Below are positions 1 to 7,646 of a stretch of DNA of 19,670 nucleotides, piece by piece. Origin of the DNA: Rhodospirillaceae bacterium UBA6219 (GTDB lineage Bacteria > Pseudomonadota > Alphaproteobacteria > Rhodospirillales > Magnetospirillaceae). The notes under the pieces were generated by a model. It was not told the DNA's origin. It worked only from the letters and a program-made list of their open reading frames with translations, and searched no databases. Position numbers and translations under genes: made by a program. Positions within the stretch are counted from its first letter, which is position 1. Each line of letters begins with the position of its first letter. The stretch covers positions 17,943 through 37,612 of the forward strand of contig DISD01000088.1 of the NCBI GenBank assembly GCA_002435715.1, in the 5' to 3' direction.

Positions 1-780
1 CTGGTCGGCGAGGACCCGGCCAGCCAGGTCTATGTGCGCAACAAGAACAAGCGGGCGCAGGAATGCGGCATGAAGTCGTTCGAGCACGTGCTGCCCGCCG
101 ACACCAGTGAAAAGCATCTGCTGAACCTGATCGAGGGCCTGAACGACGATTCCGAGGTTCACGGCATCTTGGTGCAATTGCCGCTGCCGCGTCACATCGA
201 CAGCCAAAAGGTGATCGAGACCATCCGCCCCGACAAGGACGTGGACGGTTTCCATCCGTGGAACGTCGGCATGCTGGCCTCGGGCGGCGTGGGCATGATC
301 CCGTGCACGCCGCTGGGCTCGATGATGATGCTGCGCGACCATCTGGGCTCCTTGACCGGGCTCAAGGCCATCGTCATCGGACGCTCTAACATCGTCGGCA
401 AGCCCATGGCCCATCTGCTGATCCGTGAAAGCTGCACCGTGACCGTCGCCCATTCGCAAACCCGCGACCTGCCCGCCGAAGTCCGCGCCGCCGACATCGT
501 CGTCGCCGCCGTCGGCAAGGCCGAGATGGTGCGCGGCGACTGGATCAAGCCCGGCGCCACCGTCATCGACGTCGGCATCAACCGCATCACCTTGGCCGAC
601 GGCAAGACCAAGCTGGTGGGCGATGTGAAATTCGACGAAGCGGTCAAGGTGGCGGGCGCCATCACCCCGGTTCCCGGCGGCGTCGGCCCGATGACCATCG
701 CCTGTTTGCTGCGCAACACCCTGACGGCGGCGGCGCGGCTGCACCGTCTGGACATCCCCGAGGCCCATCCCTGGAACTAG
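1..780 (+). CDS. folD: FolD bifunctional methylenetetrahydrofolate dehydrogenase/cyclohydrolase (5' truncated)
   Basis: Cytosolic enzyme that interconverts 5,10-methylene-, 5,10-methenyl- and 10-formyl-tetrahydrofolate using NADP+. The reading frame is open from base 1, so the gene starts upstream of the window; by comparison with E. coli FolD about 39 N-terminal residues are missing. Visible family signatures are the YxxxK catalytic pair (YVRNK, bases 31-45), the QLPLP motif, PDKDVDGFHP, the PCTP loop, the dinucleotide-binding stretch VIGRSNIVGKP and the C-terminal PVPGGVGPMT. The protein ends normally at TAG 778-780. The next gene follows with almost no gap. The identification is secure; only the missing start is unknown. 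Confidence 0.97.
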   Translation: MVGEDPASQVYVRNKNKRAQECGMKSFEHVLPADTSEKHLLNLIEGLNDDSEVHGILVQLPLPRHIDSQKVIETIRPDKDVDGFHPWNVGMLASGGVGMIPCTPLGSMMMLRDHLGSLTGLKAIVIGRSNIVGKPMAHLLIRESCTVTVAHSQTRDLPAEVRAADIVVAAVGKAEMVRGDWIKPGATVIDVGINRITLADGKTKLVGDVKFDEAVKVAGAITPVPGGVGPMTIACLLRNTLTAAARLHRLDIPEAHPWN

Positions 781-803
781 GCCTTTTCCATCTGGGTCTG
801 GCG

Positions 804-1433
804 GTGGGCTGCTTCCTGATCAGCCACCGCCTGACCAACGCACCGGGCTTCCGCCGTCGCGCCGAAGCCCTGACCGGCGGTGCAGCCGGTTTCAACATCG
901 CCTATTCCATCGTCTCGCTGCTGTTGCTGGCCTGGATCATCCGCGCCTATCAACTGGCCCCCGCTTTGGTCATGTGGACCCAGGAACCCTGGATGCGCTG
1001 GGTGCCCCCCATCGCCATGGCCCCCGCCTGCCAGTTGCTGACCATCGGCATGACCAGCCCCAACCCGTTTTCCATCGGCCCGGGATCGAAGGGTTTCGAC
1101 CCGGCGGCTCCCGGCATCCTGCGCCTGACCCGCCACCCCATCCTGTGGGGGCTGAGCCTGTGGGCCGGCGCCCACATGGTGCCCAACGGCGACGTCGCCG
1201 CCTGGATGATCTTTGCGCCCTTGCTGGCTTTGGCGCTTCTCGGTCCGAAATTGCTGGATGCCAAGCGCCGCCGCACCCGCCCCGATTGGTCCGCACTGGC
1301 GGCGGCGACCAACCGCCCCCGCTGGGTCATGCTGGCCGAGATCGGCTGGTGGAAGCCGCTGCTGGGGCTGGCATTCTATGCATTCTTGATTGTCTCGCAT
1401 GAACCGGTGATCGGGGCGTCGCCGTTGCCTTAA
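804..1433 (+). CDS. NnrU-family integral membrane protein
   Basis: About 209 residues with several hydrophobic helices (roughly residues 30-47, 63-82, 105-125 and 128-150) and the pattern LTRHPILWGLSLWAGAHMVPNGD, typical of NnrU proteins (PF07298), followed by a basic LLDAKRRR segment. NnrU was named for its link to nitric oxide/nitrite reduction genes in denitrifiers, but the family is widespread and its biochemical role is unclear; no denitrification gene is in this window. GTG at 804 is the first usual start in this frame after folD, but the frame stays open upstream and encodes LFHLGLA, which looks like the beginning of the first membrane helix. The true start may therefore be a non-ATG codon upstream, for example CTG 771, which overlaps folD. 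Likely cotranscribed with folD. Confidence 0.8.
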   Translation: MGCFLISHRLTNAPGFRRRAEALTGGAAGFNIAYSIVSLLLLAWIIRAYQLAPALVMWTQEPWMRWVPPIAMAPACQLLTIGMTSPNPFSIGPGSKGFDPAAPGILRLTRHPILWGLSLWAGAHMVPNGDVAAWMIFAPLLALALLGPKLLDAKRRRTRPDWSALAAATNRPRWVMLAEIGWWKPLLGLAFYAFLIVSHEPVIGASPLP

Positions 1434-1463
1434 GGGCCGTTTACGCCTAATGTCCGCCCCATC

Positions 1464-1811
1464 ATGACCGCTATCATCTATCACATGTGCCGGGCCGAAG
1501 AATGGCAGGCGGCACAGGCCACCGGCCTCTATCCCGGGTCCAGCCAGGACCGGGCGGACGGCTTCATCCATTTTTCCACCGCCATGCAAGTCAAGGAAAG
1601 CGCGGCCAAGCACCGCGCCGGCCAGGACGGATTGCTGCTGCTGGAAGTGGACGCGCCGGCCTTGGGCAAAGCGTTGAAGTGGGAGACGTCGCGCGGCGGT
1701 CAATTGTTCCCGCATCTTTACGCGGCACTGCCGATCAGCGCCGTCATCAGCGCTGTTGCGCTGCCGCGGGGCGCCGACGGGCTGCACATCTTCCCAGATT
1801 TGAAGGACTGA
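1464..1811 (+). CDS. DUF952 family protein
   Basis: A 115-residue soluble protein matching the DUF952 family (PF06108): N-terminal IYHMCRAEEWQAA, then DGFIHFSTAMQV (the conserved F-I-H-x-S motif) and a central LLLLEVDAPAL strand, ending with LPxxAV-type and LHIFPDL sequences. The family resembles a small mono-ADP-ribosyltransferase-like fold in some classifications, but no activity is established. ATG 1464 has no convincing Shine-Dalgarno sequence. The stop TGA (1809-1811) lies one base before the pyrD ATG, so the two are almost certainly translated from one message. The neighbour does not itself indicate a pyrimidine role. Confidence 0.85.
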   Translation: MTAIIYHMCRAEEWQAAQATGLYPGSSQDRADGFIHFSTAMQVKESAAKHRAGQDGLLLLEVDAPALGKALKWETSRGGQLFPHLYAALPISAVISAVALPRGADGLHIFPDLKD

Positions 1812-1812
1812 C

Positions 1813-2880
1813 ATGGCCGATCTTTATTCCCTGGTGGGGCCGCTTTTGCGCAAATTCGACGCCGAATGCGCCCATGGCCTGACCATCCGCGCCCTGAAGA
1901 CCGGCCTGGTGCCGGGTCGCCGCGCCGTCAGCCATGCCAGCCTGGAACAGACTTTGTGGGGTTTGCGCTTCCCCAATCCGGTGGGGCTGGCCGCCGGCTT
2001 CGACAAGAACGCCGAAGTTCCCGACGCCATGCTGGGCCAGGGTTTCGGCTTCGTCGAAATCGGTTCGGTGACACCGCGCCCGCAGCCCGGCAACCCCAAG
2101 CCGCGTATGTTCCGCCTGACCGAGGACAAGGCGGTGATCAACCGCATGGGCTTCAACAATGAAGGCTTGGACCCGGTGGCGGCGCGGCTTTCCGCCCGGC
2201 CGCGCGTCGGCATCGTCGGCGCCAATCTGGGCAAGAACAAGGACACCGAGGACGCCGCCAGCGATTACGAAAAAGGTGCCGCCAAGCTGGCCGCGCTTTG
2301 CGATTACATGGTGATCAACGTGTCGTCGCCCAACACGCCGGGCCTGCGCTCGCTGCAGGGCCGCGACCAGTTGGAAGGTCTGGTCGGCCGCACCCGCACC
2401 GCCCTGGATCAGGCAACCCAAGGCGCCAAGCGTCCGCCGCTGTTGCTGAAGATCGCCCCTGATCTGAACGACGAGGATCTGACCGACATCGCCGCCGTCG
2501 CCTTGGCCGGGGCGTTGGATGGCTTGATCGTGTCCAACACCACCATCGCCCGGCTCGAAACCTTGCAAAGCCCGCATGCCAAGGAAACCGGCGGCCTGTC
2601 GGGTGCGCCGTTGATGGTGCCCTCCACCGCCGTTCTGGCCCGCATGTATGCCCTGACCGAAGGTAAACTGCCGCTGATCGGTGCCGGCGGCATCGCCAGT
2701 GCCGCCGATGCTTATGCCAAGATCAAGGCTGGCGCCAGCTTGGTGCAGGTCTATTCCGCCCTGGTCTATCAGGGCACCGCCTTGGTGGAAGCCATCAACA
2801 AGGGGCTGATCGAGATGCTGGCCGCCGACGGCTTCAAATCCATCGCCGACGCGGTGGGCGCCGCCCATCGGGGGAAATGA
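1813..2880 (+). CDS. pyrD: Dihydroorotate dehydrogenase (quinone), class 2
   Basis: Oxidises dihydroorotate to orotate, the fourth step of UMP synthesis, passing electrons through FMN to the membrane quinone pool. The 355-residue length and an N-terminal helical extension (about residues 1-45) that docks on the membrane mark class 2. Motifs: GLAAGFDKNAEV (58-69), the FMN/substrate region VEIGSVTPRPQPGNPKPR, NRMGFNN (110-116), NVSSPNTPGL (169-178) in which Ser172 corresponds to the class 2 catalytic serine (Ser175 in E. coli), PLLLKIAPDL, GLIVSNTT and the phosphate-binding IGAGGI. Start ATG 1813 directly follows the DUF952 stop, and the HAD gene follows 4 bases after the stop. Confidence 0.97.
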   Translation: MADLYSLVGPLLRKFDAECAHGLTIRALKTGLVPGRRAVSHASLEQTLWGLRFPNPVGLAAGFDKNAEVPDAMLGQGFGFVEIGSVTPRPQPGNPKPRMFRLTEDKAVINRMGFNNEGLDPVAARLSARPRVGIVGANLGKNKDTEDAASDYEKGAAKLAALCDYMVINVSSPNTPGLRSLQGRDQLEGLVGRTRTALDQATQGAKRPPLLLKIAPDLNDEDLTDIAAVALAGALDGLIVSNTTIARLETLQSPHAKETGGLSGAPLMVPSTAVLARMYALTEGKLPLIGAGGIASAADAYAKIKAGASLVQVYSALVYQGTALVEAINKGLIEMLAADGFKSIADAVGAAHRGK

Positions 2881-2884
2881 CATC

Positions 2885-3754
2885 ATGACCGTGCCGATCA
2901 TTGCCGGCCTGTCGGCCATCGCCGACCAAGCCGATGCCTTCATCTTGGATTTGTGGGGCGTCATCCATGACGGCGTCGAATCCTATGCCGGTGCCCGCGA
3001 CACCCTGGTCGCCCTGCGCGGGGCGGGCAAGCAGACGCTTTTGTTGTCCAACGCGCCGCGCCGTGCCGACGCCTTGGTCGAACAATTGGCCCGCATGGGC
3101 ATCGGCCGCGAGCTTTACGACCATGTGCTGTCCTCGGGCGAGGCGGTGCATCTGGAACTGCAAAACCGTACCGACCCGTTCTACGCCGATCTGGGCCGCA
3201 ACCTGTACCACATGGGCCCCGAACGCGACGAAAACGTCTTCTTGGGGCTGGATTTGGTCGCCGTCGACCTTGAACATGCCGATTTCATCCTGAACACCGG
3301 CCCCTGGGATCTGGACGAGACGGTGGAAGATTACGTGCCGGCCATGAAGAAAGCCTTGGACCGTCACCTGCCCATGGTCTGCGCCAATCCCGATCTGGTG
3401 GTGATGCGCCAGGGCCAGCCCATCGTCTGCGCCGGCGCCTTGGCCGAACGCTATATACAGATGGGCGGAAGCGTTTCCATGCGCGGCAAGCCCGACCCGG
3501 CGATCTATGCCCAGGCTTTGGCCATCTTGGGTTGCCCGCGTGATCGCGTCATCGCCGTCGGCGACGCCCTGCACACCGACGTCAAGGGGGCCAATTGTGC
3601 CGGTCTGGCCGGGGCGGTGTTCGTGACCCAGGGCATCCACGCCAAGGATCTGGGTATCAAGCCGGGCCAAGTGCCCGAGCAATCCCGTTTGGACCAGTTG
3701 GTCGCCGAAGACGGCAACGTGCCGCTGGCCGCCATCCGCAGCTTTATCTGGTAA
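2885..3754 (+). CDS. HAD-superfamily class IIA hydrolase (TIGR01459-like)
   Basis: A 289-residue soluble phosphatase-like protein of the HAD IIA group (NagD/pyridoxal-phosphatase-type cap). The first HAD motif appears as FILDLWGVIHDG (residues 20-31), with the nucleophile Asp22 and the acid/base two positions later replaced by Trp. This DLWGVIHDG form is characteristic of the TIGR01459 subfamily common in alphaproteobacteria. Motif II is LLLSNAPR, motif III is the Lys in RGKPDPAIY, and motif IV is VIAVGDALHTDVKGA. The substrate is unknown. ATG 2885 is preceded by GGGGGAA, and the gene sits 4 bases after pyrD. The next start lies 10 bases after its stop. Confidence 0.88.
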   Translation: MTVPIIAGLSAIADQADAFILDLWGVIHDGVESYAGARDTLVALRGAGKQTLLLSNAPRRADALVEQLARMGIGRELYDHVLSSGEAVHLELQNRTDPFYADLGRNLYHMGPERDENVFLGLDLVAVDLEHADFILNTGPWDLDETVEDYVPAMKKALDRHLPMVCANPDLVVMRQGQPIVCAGALAERYIQMGGSVSMRGKPDPAIYAQALAILGCPRDRVIAVGDALHTDVKGANCAGLAGAVFVTQGIHAKDLGIKPGQVPEQSRLDQLVAEDGNVPLAAIRSFIW

Positions 3755-3764
3755 GGATCATCCC

Positions 3765-4787
3765 ATGAAGCACGAAACCGATGTCGTCGTTGTGGGGGCT
3801 GGCCCGGCCGGTCTGTTCGCCGTCTTCCAATGCGGCATGGTCCGTTTGAAGTGCCATGTGGTGGACGCGCTGGACGCGGTGGGCGGTCAATGCGCCGCCC
3901 TTTACCCGGAAAAGCCCATTTATGACGTACCGGCCCAGCCGTCCATCCTGGCCGCCGACCTGATCGAGCGCCTGACGGAACAGGCCAAGCCCTTCGCCCC
4001 CACCTATCACCTGGGCCGCCAGATGGTGGGGCTGGACAAGACCGAAAGCGGTTTCACCTGCACTTTGTCCGACGGCACCGAAATCAAGGCCAAGGTGGTG
4101 CTGATCGCCGCCGGGTCCGGCGCGTTCGGCCCCAACCGTCCGCCGCTGGACGGTCTGGAGGCTTACGAGGGCAAGGGCCAGGGTGCGGGTATCAATTACT
4201 TCGTCACCAAGCGTGAAGCCTTCCGGGGCAAACGGGTGGTGATCGCCGGTGGCGGCGATTCCGCCGTCGATTGGGCCATTTCGCTGTCGGAACTGGCGGC
4301 CAGCGTCCAGGTGGTGCACCGTCGCCCCAAATTCCGCGCCGCCCCCGAATCGGAAGCCAAGCTGAAGGCGCTGTCCGATGAAGGCAAGATCGAGCTGGTG
4401 GTACCCTATCAACTGCACAGCCTGGACGGCGCCGACGGCAAACTGAACGCCGTCATCGTCGCCACCCTGGACGGCCAGACGCGGCGCCTGGATGCAGACG
4501 TCATGCTGCCCTTCTTCGGTCTGGCCACCGAATTGGGCCCCATAGCCCTTTGGGGTCTGGCCATGGACAGGAACGTCATCGCCGTCGATCCGGCCAATAT
4601 GCAGACCAGCGTGCCCGGCATCTTCGCCGCCGGCGACATCTGCACCTATCCGGGCAAGCTGAAACTGATCCTGTCGGGCTTCGCCGAAGCGGCCAGGGCC
4701 GCACACTCCGCCTATGAAGCCGCCCATCCGGGCGAGGCGCTGCACTTCGAACATTCCACGTCCATGGGTGTGCCGGGGGGCAAGTAA
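3765..4787 (+). CDS. Ferredoxin/flavodoxin-NADP+ reductase, thioredoxin reductase-like type
   Basis: A 340-residue flavoprotein with an N-terminal FAD-binding VVVVGAGPAGLFA, the family signature GGQCAALYPEKPIYDVPAQ (residues about 43-61), a central NADPH-binding VVIAGGGDSAVDWA and the C-terminal FAD motif IFAAGDICTYPGKLKLILSGF. There is no CxxC redox motif, which separates it from thioredoxin reductase and places it with the YumC/TrxR-like ferredoxin-NADP+ reductases. It probably balances NADPH with reduced ferredoxin or flavodoxin. The Shine-Dalgarno sequence AAGGATC overlaps the stop of the preceding HAD gene, supporting cotranscription. The stop codon lies in the loop of a GC-rich hairpin shared with the convergent kinase gene. 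Confidence 0.92.
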   Translation: MKHETDVVVVGAGPAGLFAVFQCGMVRLKCHVVDALDAVGGQCAALYPEKPIYDVPAQPSILAADLIERLTEQAKPFAPTYHLGRQMVGLDKTESGFTCTLSDGTEIKAKVVLIAAGSGAFGPNRPPLDGLEAYEGKGQGAGINYFVTKREAFRGKRVVIAGGGDSAVDWAISLSELAASVQVVHRRPKFRAAPESEAKLKALSDEGKIELVVPYQLHSLDGADGKLNAVIVATLDGQTRRLDADVMLPFFGLATELGPIALWGLAMDRNVIAVDPANMQTSVPGIFAAGDICTYPGKLKLILSGFAEAARAAHSAYEAAHPGEALHFEHSTSMGVPGGK

Positions 4788-4794
4788 GCCCCCC
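4775..4794. terminator. GC hairpin between convergent stops
   Basis: GGGGGGC (4775-4781) and GCCCCCC (4788-4794) form a perfect 7-bp all-GC stem around a 6-base loop. The loop contains the TAA stop of the reductase gene, and the right arm ends at the first base of the stop triplet of the convergent histidine kinase gene. No U-run follows on either strand, so this is a terminator-like or RNA-stabilising structure rather than a textbook intrinsic terminator. Confidence 0.5.
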
Positions 4795-6665
4795 TACCCT
4801 GGCAGATCGAAGCTGAAGGTCGCGCCCTGACCCAATTCGGAAACCACGTGGATTTCGCCGCCATGGCGTTCGATGATGCGTTTGACCACCGACAGGCCGA
4901 TGCCGGTGCCGTCCACCTTGGTGGCGCCGACGCGTTGGAAGATCATGAAGATACGTTGGTGATATTCAGGGGCGATGCCGATACCGTTGTCGGTGACCCA
5001 ATATTCGCGCCGCCCATCGGCACGCACCCGGCCACCGATGCGGATTTGCGGCGGGCACGCGGGGTTGCGGAACTTCAAGGCGTTGCCCACCAGGTTCTGC
5101 ACCACCCGCACCAATTGCTCGCGGTCGCCGCTGGCGTCGGGCAGGTTGGGCTGGATGGTGATCTCGGCCTTGGTCTCGTCGATGGACAGCGCCAGATTGG
5201 CCAGACCGTCATCGACCACCTGTGACATATCGACCGGGGCGAATTCATGCCCGCGGGTTTCAACGCGCGAAAACTCCACCAGATCGGAAATCATCCGCGA
5301 CATGCGTTTGGCGCCGTCCACGGCGAAGGCGATGAACTCGCGGCCATCGTCGTCCAGGCGGTCGTCATAGCGTCGCGTCACCAATCCCAGATAGGACGAC
5401 ACCATGCGCAAGGGTTCCTGCAAATCGTGGGACACCACATAGGCGAAATCCTGCAAATCGTGGTTGGACCGCTCCAGACGTTCCAGCAATTCATGGCGCC
5501 GGGCCTCGTTTTCCTGGCGTTCGGAAATATCGTGGAAGACCAGCACGGCGCCCGTCACCCGCCCCCCCTCCATCACCGGCGAGGATTGCACTTCCACCGG
5601 CAAGGGGGCGGCGCCCTTACGACGCAGCAGCTCGCCGACGCTTTGCCGGCCCTGGGCGCTCATCAAGGTCGGGCAACACGAATTGACCCCGGGGCACGGC
5701 ACACCTTCGACCCGCGAACCGGGCTCGATCAGGTCGTGGAACTTCTTGCCCATCAGTTCCGCCTCGGACCAGCCCAGGATGCGGGTGACCGAAGGCGACG
5801 CGAACACCACCGCGCATTTGTCGTCGATGCCGACGATGCCTTCGCCCACCGAATTCAGAATGGTCTGGTTGCGATGGCTGAGTTCCACCACCAACCGTTC
5901 GTCATCCAGCTCGTCTTCCATGCGCTTGCGGTTGCGGCTGCCGACGATGCCGATGCCGACGATCCCCACCATCCAGATGATTCCGTGGCTGACGGTCTGC
6001 AGACGCAAGGCCGAGGATTGCAGTGACCGGAACCCTTCCAGCGGCACCGACACGCCGATACCGCCCCGGATGTCGCCCACCTCATAGCCCTGACCGGCGT
6101 GACATTTCAGACAGCCGGTTTCGGTGATCATGGCCCGCATCAGCCGTAATTGCGGTCCATCGGGACCATCGACCACTTCGCTGATTTCGCGCACGTCGCT
6201 GGTGGCGAAACGCTGCAGCACCGATGTTTCCCACGCATCGGCGGCATTGTCGGGGTTCAGCGGCTTCAGGCTGGTGATGCGGCCGCGCACCGAATATTCG
6301 GCGGCGTATTCCTCCATCATCTGGCGCAGCATGTAGGCGGGATTCATCAGGGTCAGTTGCTGACCGCTGTCGGTGACCACGTCGCGGTCGGGAATATGCG
6401 CCATCCACGGCGAAGGCGGCGTGCGTTCGTCGACGGGAACGTAGACGCCGCCATGCTGGGTCGCCCAACGCCGAAAGGCGATGTCCTTATTGAAATGGAT
6501 GCGCGCTTCGCGGGTCGCCAGTTGCTCGGTCTGGTGCATCTCGTTCTGGATGTTCCAGGTCAACGAGCCCCCCACCAGGACCGACCAGCCCATCAGGGCC
6601 AGGACCAAGTGACGGCGCAAACGGGCTTGGGCCCGTCTCAGCCTTTCCGCGAGTGGTTCCTGCAT
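4794..6665 (-). CDS. Membrane sensor histidine kinase: periplasmic CxxCH (DUF3365/Tll0287-like) domain, PAS, HisKA, HATPase_c
   Basis: A 623-residue sensor kinase. Residues 19-38 form a first membrane helix. Residues 39-225 are a periplasmic sensor of DUF3365/Tll0287 type containing CLKCH (185-189), a c-type heme attachment motif, followed by GGIGVSVPLEGF. Residues 226-243 form a second membrane helix. A PAS domain spans about 264-380 and carries a Cys cluster (Cys324, Cys330, Cys331). HisKA follows, with phospho-acceptor His413 in VVSHDLQEPLR. The ATPase domain has an N-box NLVGNALKF (524-532), G1 DNGIGIAP and G2 GTGIGLS. It probably senses a redox state or diffusible ligand in the periplasm. 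I chose ATG 6665 because CGGGGG precedes it; the in-frame ATG 6683 has no such site. No response regulator is adjacent, so it is an orphan kinase here. Confidence 0.92.
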   Translation of the reverse strand: MQEPLAERLRRAQARLRRHLVLALMGWSVLVGGSLTWNIQNEMHQTEQLATREARIHFNKDIAFRRWATQHGGVYVPVDERTPPSPWMAHIPDRDVVTDSGQQLTLMNPAYMLRQMMEEYAAEYSVRGRITSLKPLNPDNAADAWETSVLQRFATSDVREISEVVDGPDGPQLRLMRAMITETGCLKCHAGQGYEVGDIRGGIGVSVPLEGFRSLQSSALRLQTVSHGIIWMVGIVGIGIVGSRNRKRMEDELDDERLVVELSHRNQTILNSVGEGIVGIDDKCAVVFASPSVTRILGWSEAELMGKKFHDLIEPGSRVEGVPCPGVNSCCPTLMSAQGRQSVGELLRRKGAAPLPVEVQSSPVMEGGRVTGAVLVFHDISERQENEARRHELLERLERSNHDLQDFAYVVSHDLQEPLRMVSSYLGLVTRRYDDRLDDDGREFIAFAVDGAKRMSRMISDLVEFSRVETRGHEFAPVDMSQVVDDGLANLALSIDETKAEITIQPNLPDASGDREQLVRVVQNLVGNALKFRNPACPPQIRIGGRVRADGRREYWVTDNGIGIAPEYHQRIFMIFQRVGATKVDGTGIGLSVVKRIIERHGGEIHVVSELGQGATFSFDLPG

Positions 6666-6682
6666 GGCACCCCCGAGATTCA

Positions 6683-6711
6683 TGCCAAATCAATAATACA
6701 CCACTTTGGCA
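6683..6711 (-). promoter_or_regulatory. Inverted repeat upstream of the histidine kinase
   Basis: TGCCAAA (6683-6689) and TTTGGCA (6705-6711) are perfect inverted arms with a 15-base AT-rich spacer, lying just upstream of the chosen kinase start. The position and the AT-rich spacer in a GC-rich genome suggest a promoter with an operator. I cannot name the regulator. Confidence 0.4.
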
Positions 6712-6741
6712 CAGGGGCATCACAGCCTTAAGGTTGTCCGG

Positions 6742-7491
6742 TCAGGACTTGATCCCCATCAGCATGTAATTGACGTCCAAATTCATGGTTTCCACCCATT
6801 CGTCGGACAGCGGCTTGAATTCCATGCCGCGGAACGCCTTGGTTTCGACCCCGGCCTGGCGCAGATAGGCGGCGAATTCCGACGGGCGAACGAACTTCTT
6901 CCAGTCATGGGTGCCGCGCGGCAGCCAGCGCAGCACATATTCGGCACCGATCACCGCCATCAGATAGGACTTGGCGGTGCGGTTCAGCGTGGCGCCCAGG
7001 AAAACGCCGCCGGGCTTCAGCGCGCCCCCCGCCAGGGCCATGAAGCGTGCGGGATCAGGCACGTGTTCGATCACTTCCATGGACATCACCACGTCGAAGC
7101 TTTCGGCGGTGACGTCCTCCGGACCGCCCACCCGGTAATCCACCGCAACCCCCGACTTTTCCGCATGGATGCGGGCCATGGCGACATTCTTTTCACCGGC
7201 GTCAATGCCGGTGACGGCAAAGCCCATGCGGGCCAAGGGTTCCGACAGCAATCCGCCGCCGCAGCCCACATCCAGCAGGGTCAGTCCTTCGAAGGGACGC
7301 GCCGCCTGCGCATCGCGGCCGAAATGGGCCGCCATTTCGCGGCGGATGAAGCCCAGGCGCACCGGATTGAAGCGATGAAGCGGACGGAACTTGCCGGCCG
7401 GATCCCACCATTCTTCGGCCATGGCGGTGAAGCGGGCGACCTCTTCCGCCGAGGCGGTTCCCTGGCGGAATTCGGTGGCGGCAGAGGTCAT
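6742..7491 (-). CDS. ubiG: UbiG 3-demethylubiquinol / polyprenyl-hydroxyphenol O-methyltransferase
   Basis: SAM-dependent methyltransferase that performs both O-methylation steps of ubiquinone synthesis on the cytoplasmic face of the membrane. The 249-residue protein has the family N-terminus (EEWWDPAGKFRPLHRFNPVRLGFIR, about 27-50), SAM motif I LLDVGCGGGLLSEPLA (about 72-87), motif II around FDVVMSMEVIEHV and motif III KPGGVFLGATLNR. The C-terminal segment GTHDWKKFVRPSE is also typical of UbiG. I chose ATG 7491 because an AGGAG sits about seven bases upstream; the frame extends further upstream, but that part lacks family similarity. Divergent from lysC, an arrangement seen in many alphaproteobacteria. 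Confidence 0.95.
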   Translation of the reverse strand: MTSAATEFRQGTASAEEVARFTAMAEEWWDPAGKFRPLHRFNPVRLGFIRREMAAHFGRDAQAARPFEGLTLLDVGCGGGLLSEPLARMGFAVTGIDAGEKNVAMARIHAEKSGVAVDYRVGGPEDVTAESFDVVMSMEVIEHVPDPARFMALAGGALKPGGVFLGATLNRTAKSYLMAVIGAEYVLRWLPRGTHDWKKFVRPSEFAAYLRQAGVETKAFRGMEFKPLSDEWVETMNLDVNYMLMGIKS

Positions 7492-7561
7492 GGGATGCTC
7501 CTGGAAAAAGGCATGTTTGGGCTGGGGACCGGGCTTGCGTCCCGATGGGGGACAGAGTATG

Positions 7562-7578
7562 AAGGGGCGCCCTTCGGG
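7562..7578. other. Small hairpin in the ubiG-lysC intergenic region
   Basis: The 155-base gap between the divergent starts of ubiG (7491) and lysC (7647) contains CGCCC-TTC-GGGCG, a compact 5-bp GC stem with a 3-base loop. It could lie in the leader of either gene. I see no lysine riboswitch-like architecture and no clear -35/-10 pair in this region. Confidence 0.3.
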
Positions 7579-7646
7579 CGGCAACCGGGCAGACGAAGAA
7601 ATTTGAACCGGCGGCCCAGACGGCCCCGGTGCTGAAGGAAGTTTTC

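Noticed and set aside
6707..6720. Sigma-54-like TGGCAC element on the plus strand
   Set aside because: The second half (TTGC at the right spacing) is missing and no plus-strand gene follows.
7492..7646. Possible lysine riboswitch before lysC
   Set aside because: The region is too short and lacks the five-helix architecture; only one small hairpin is visible.
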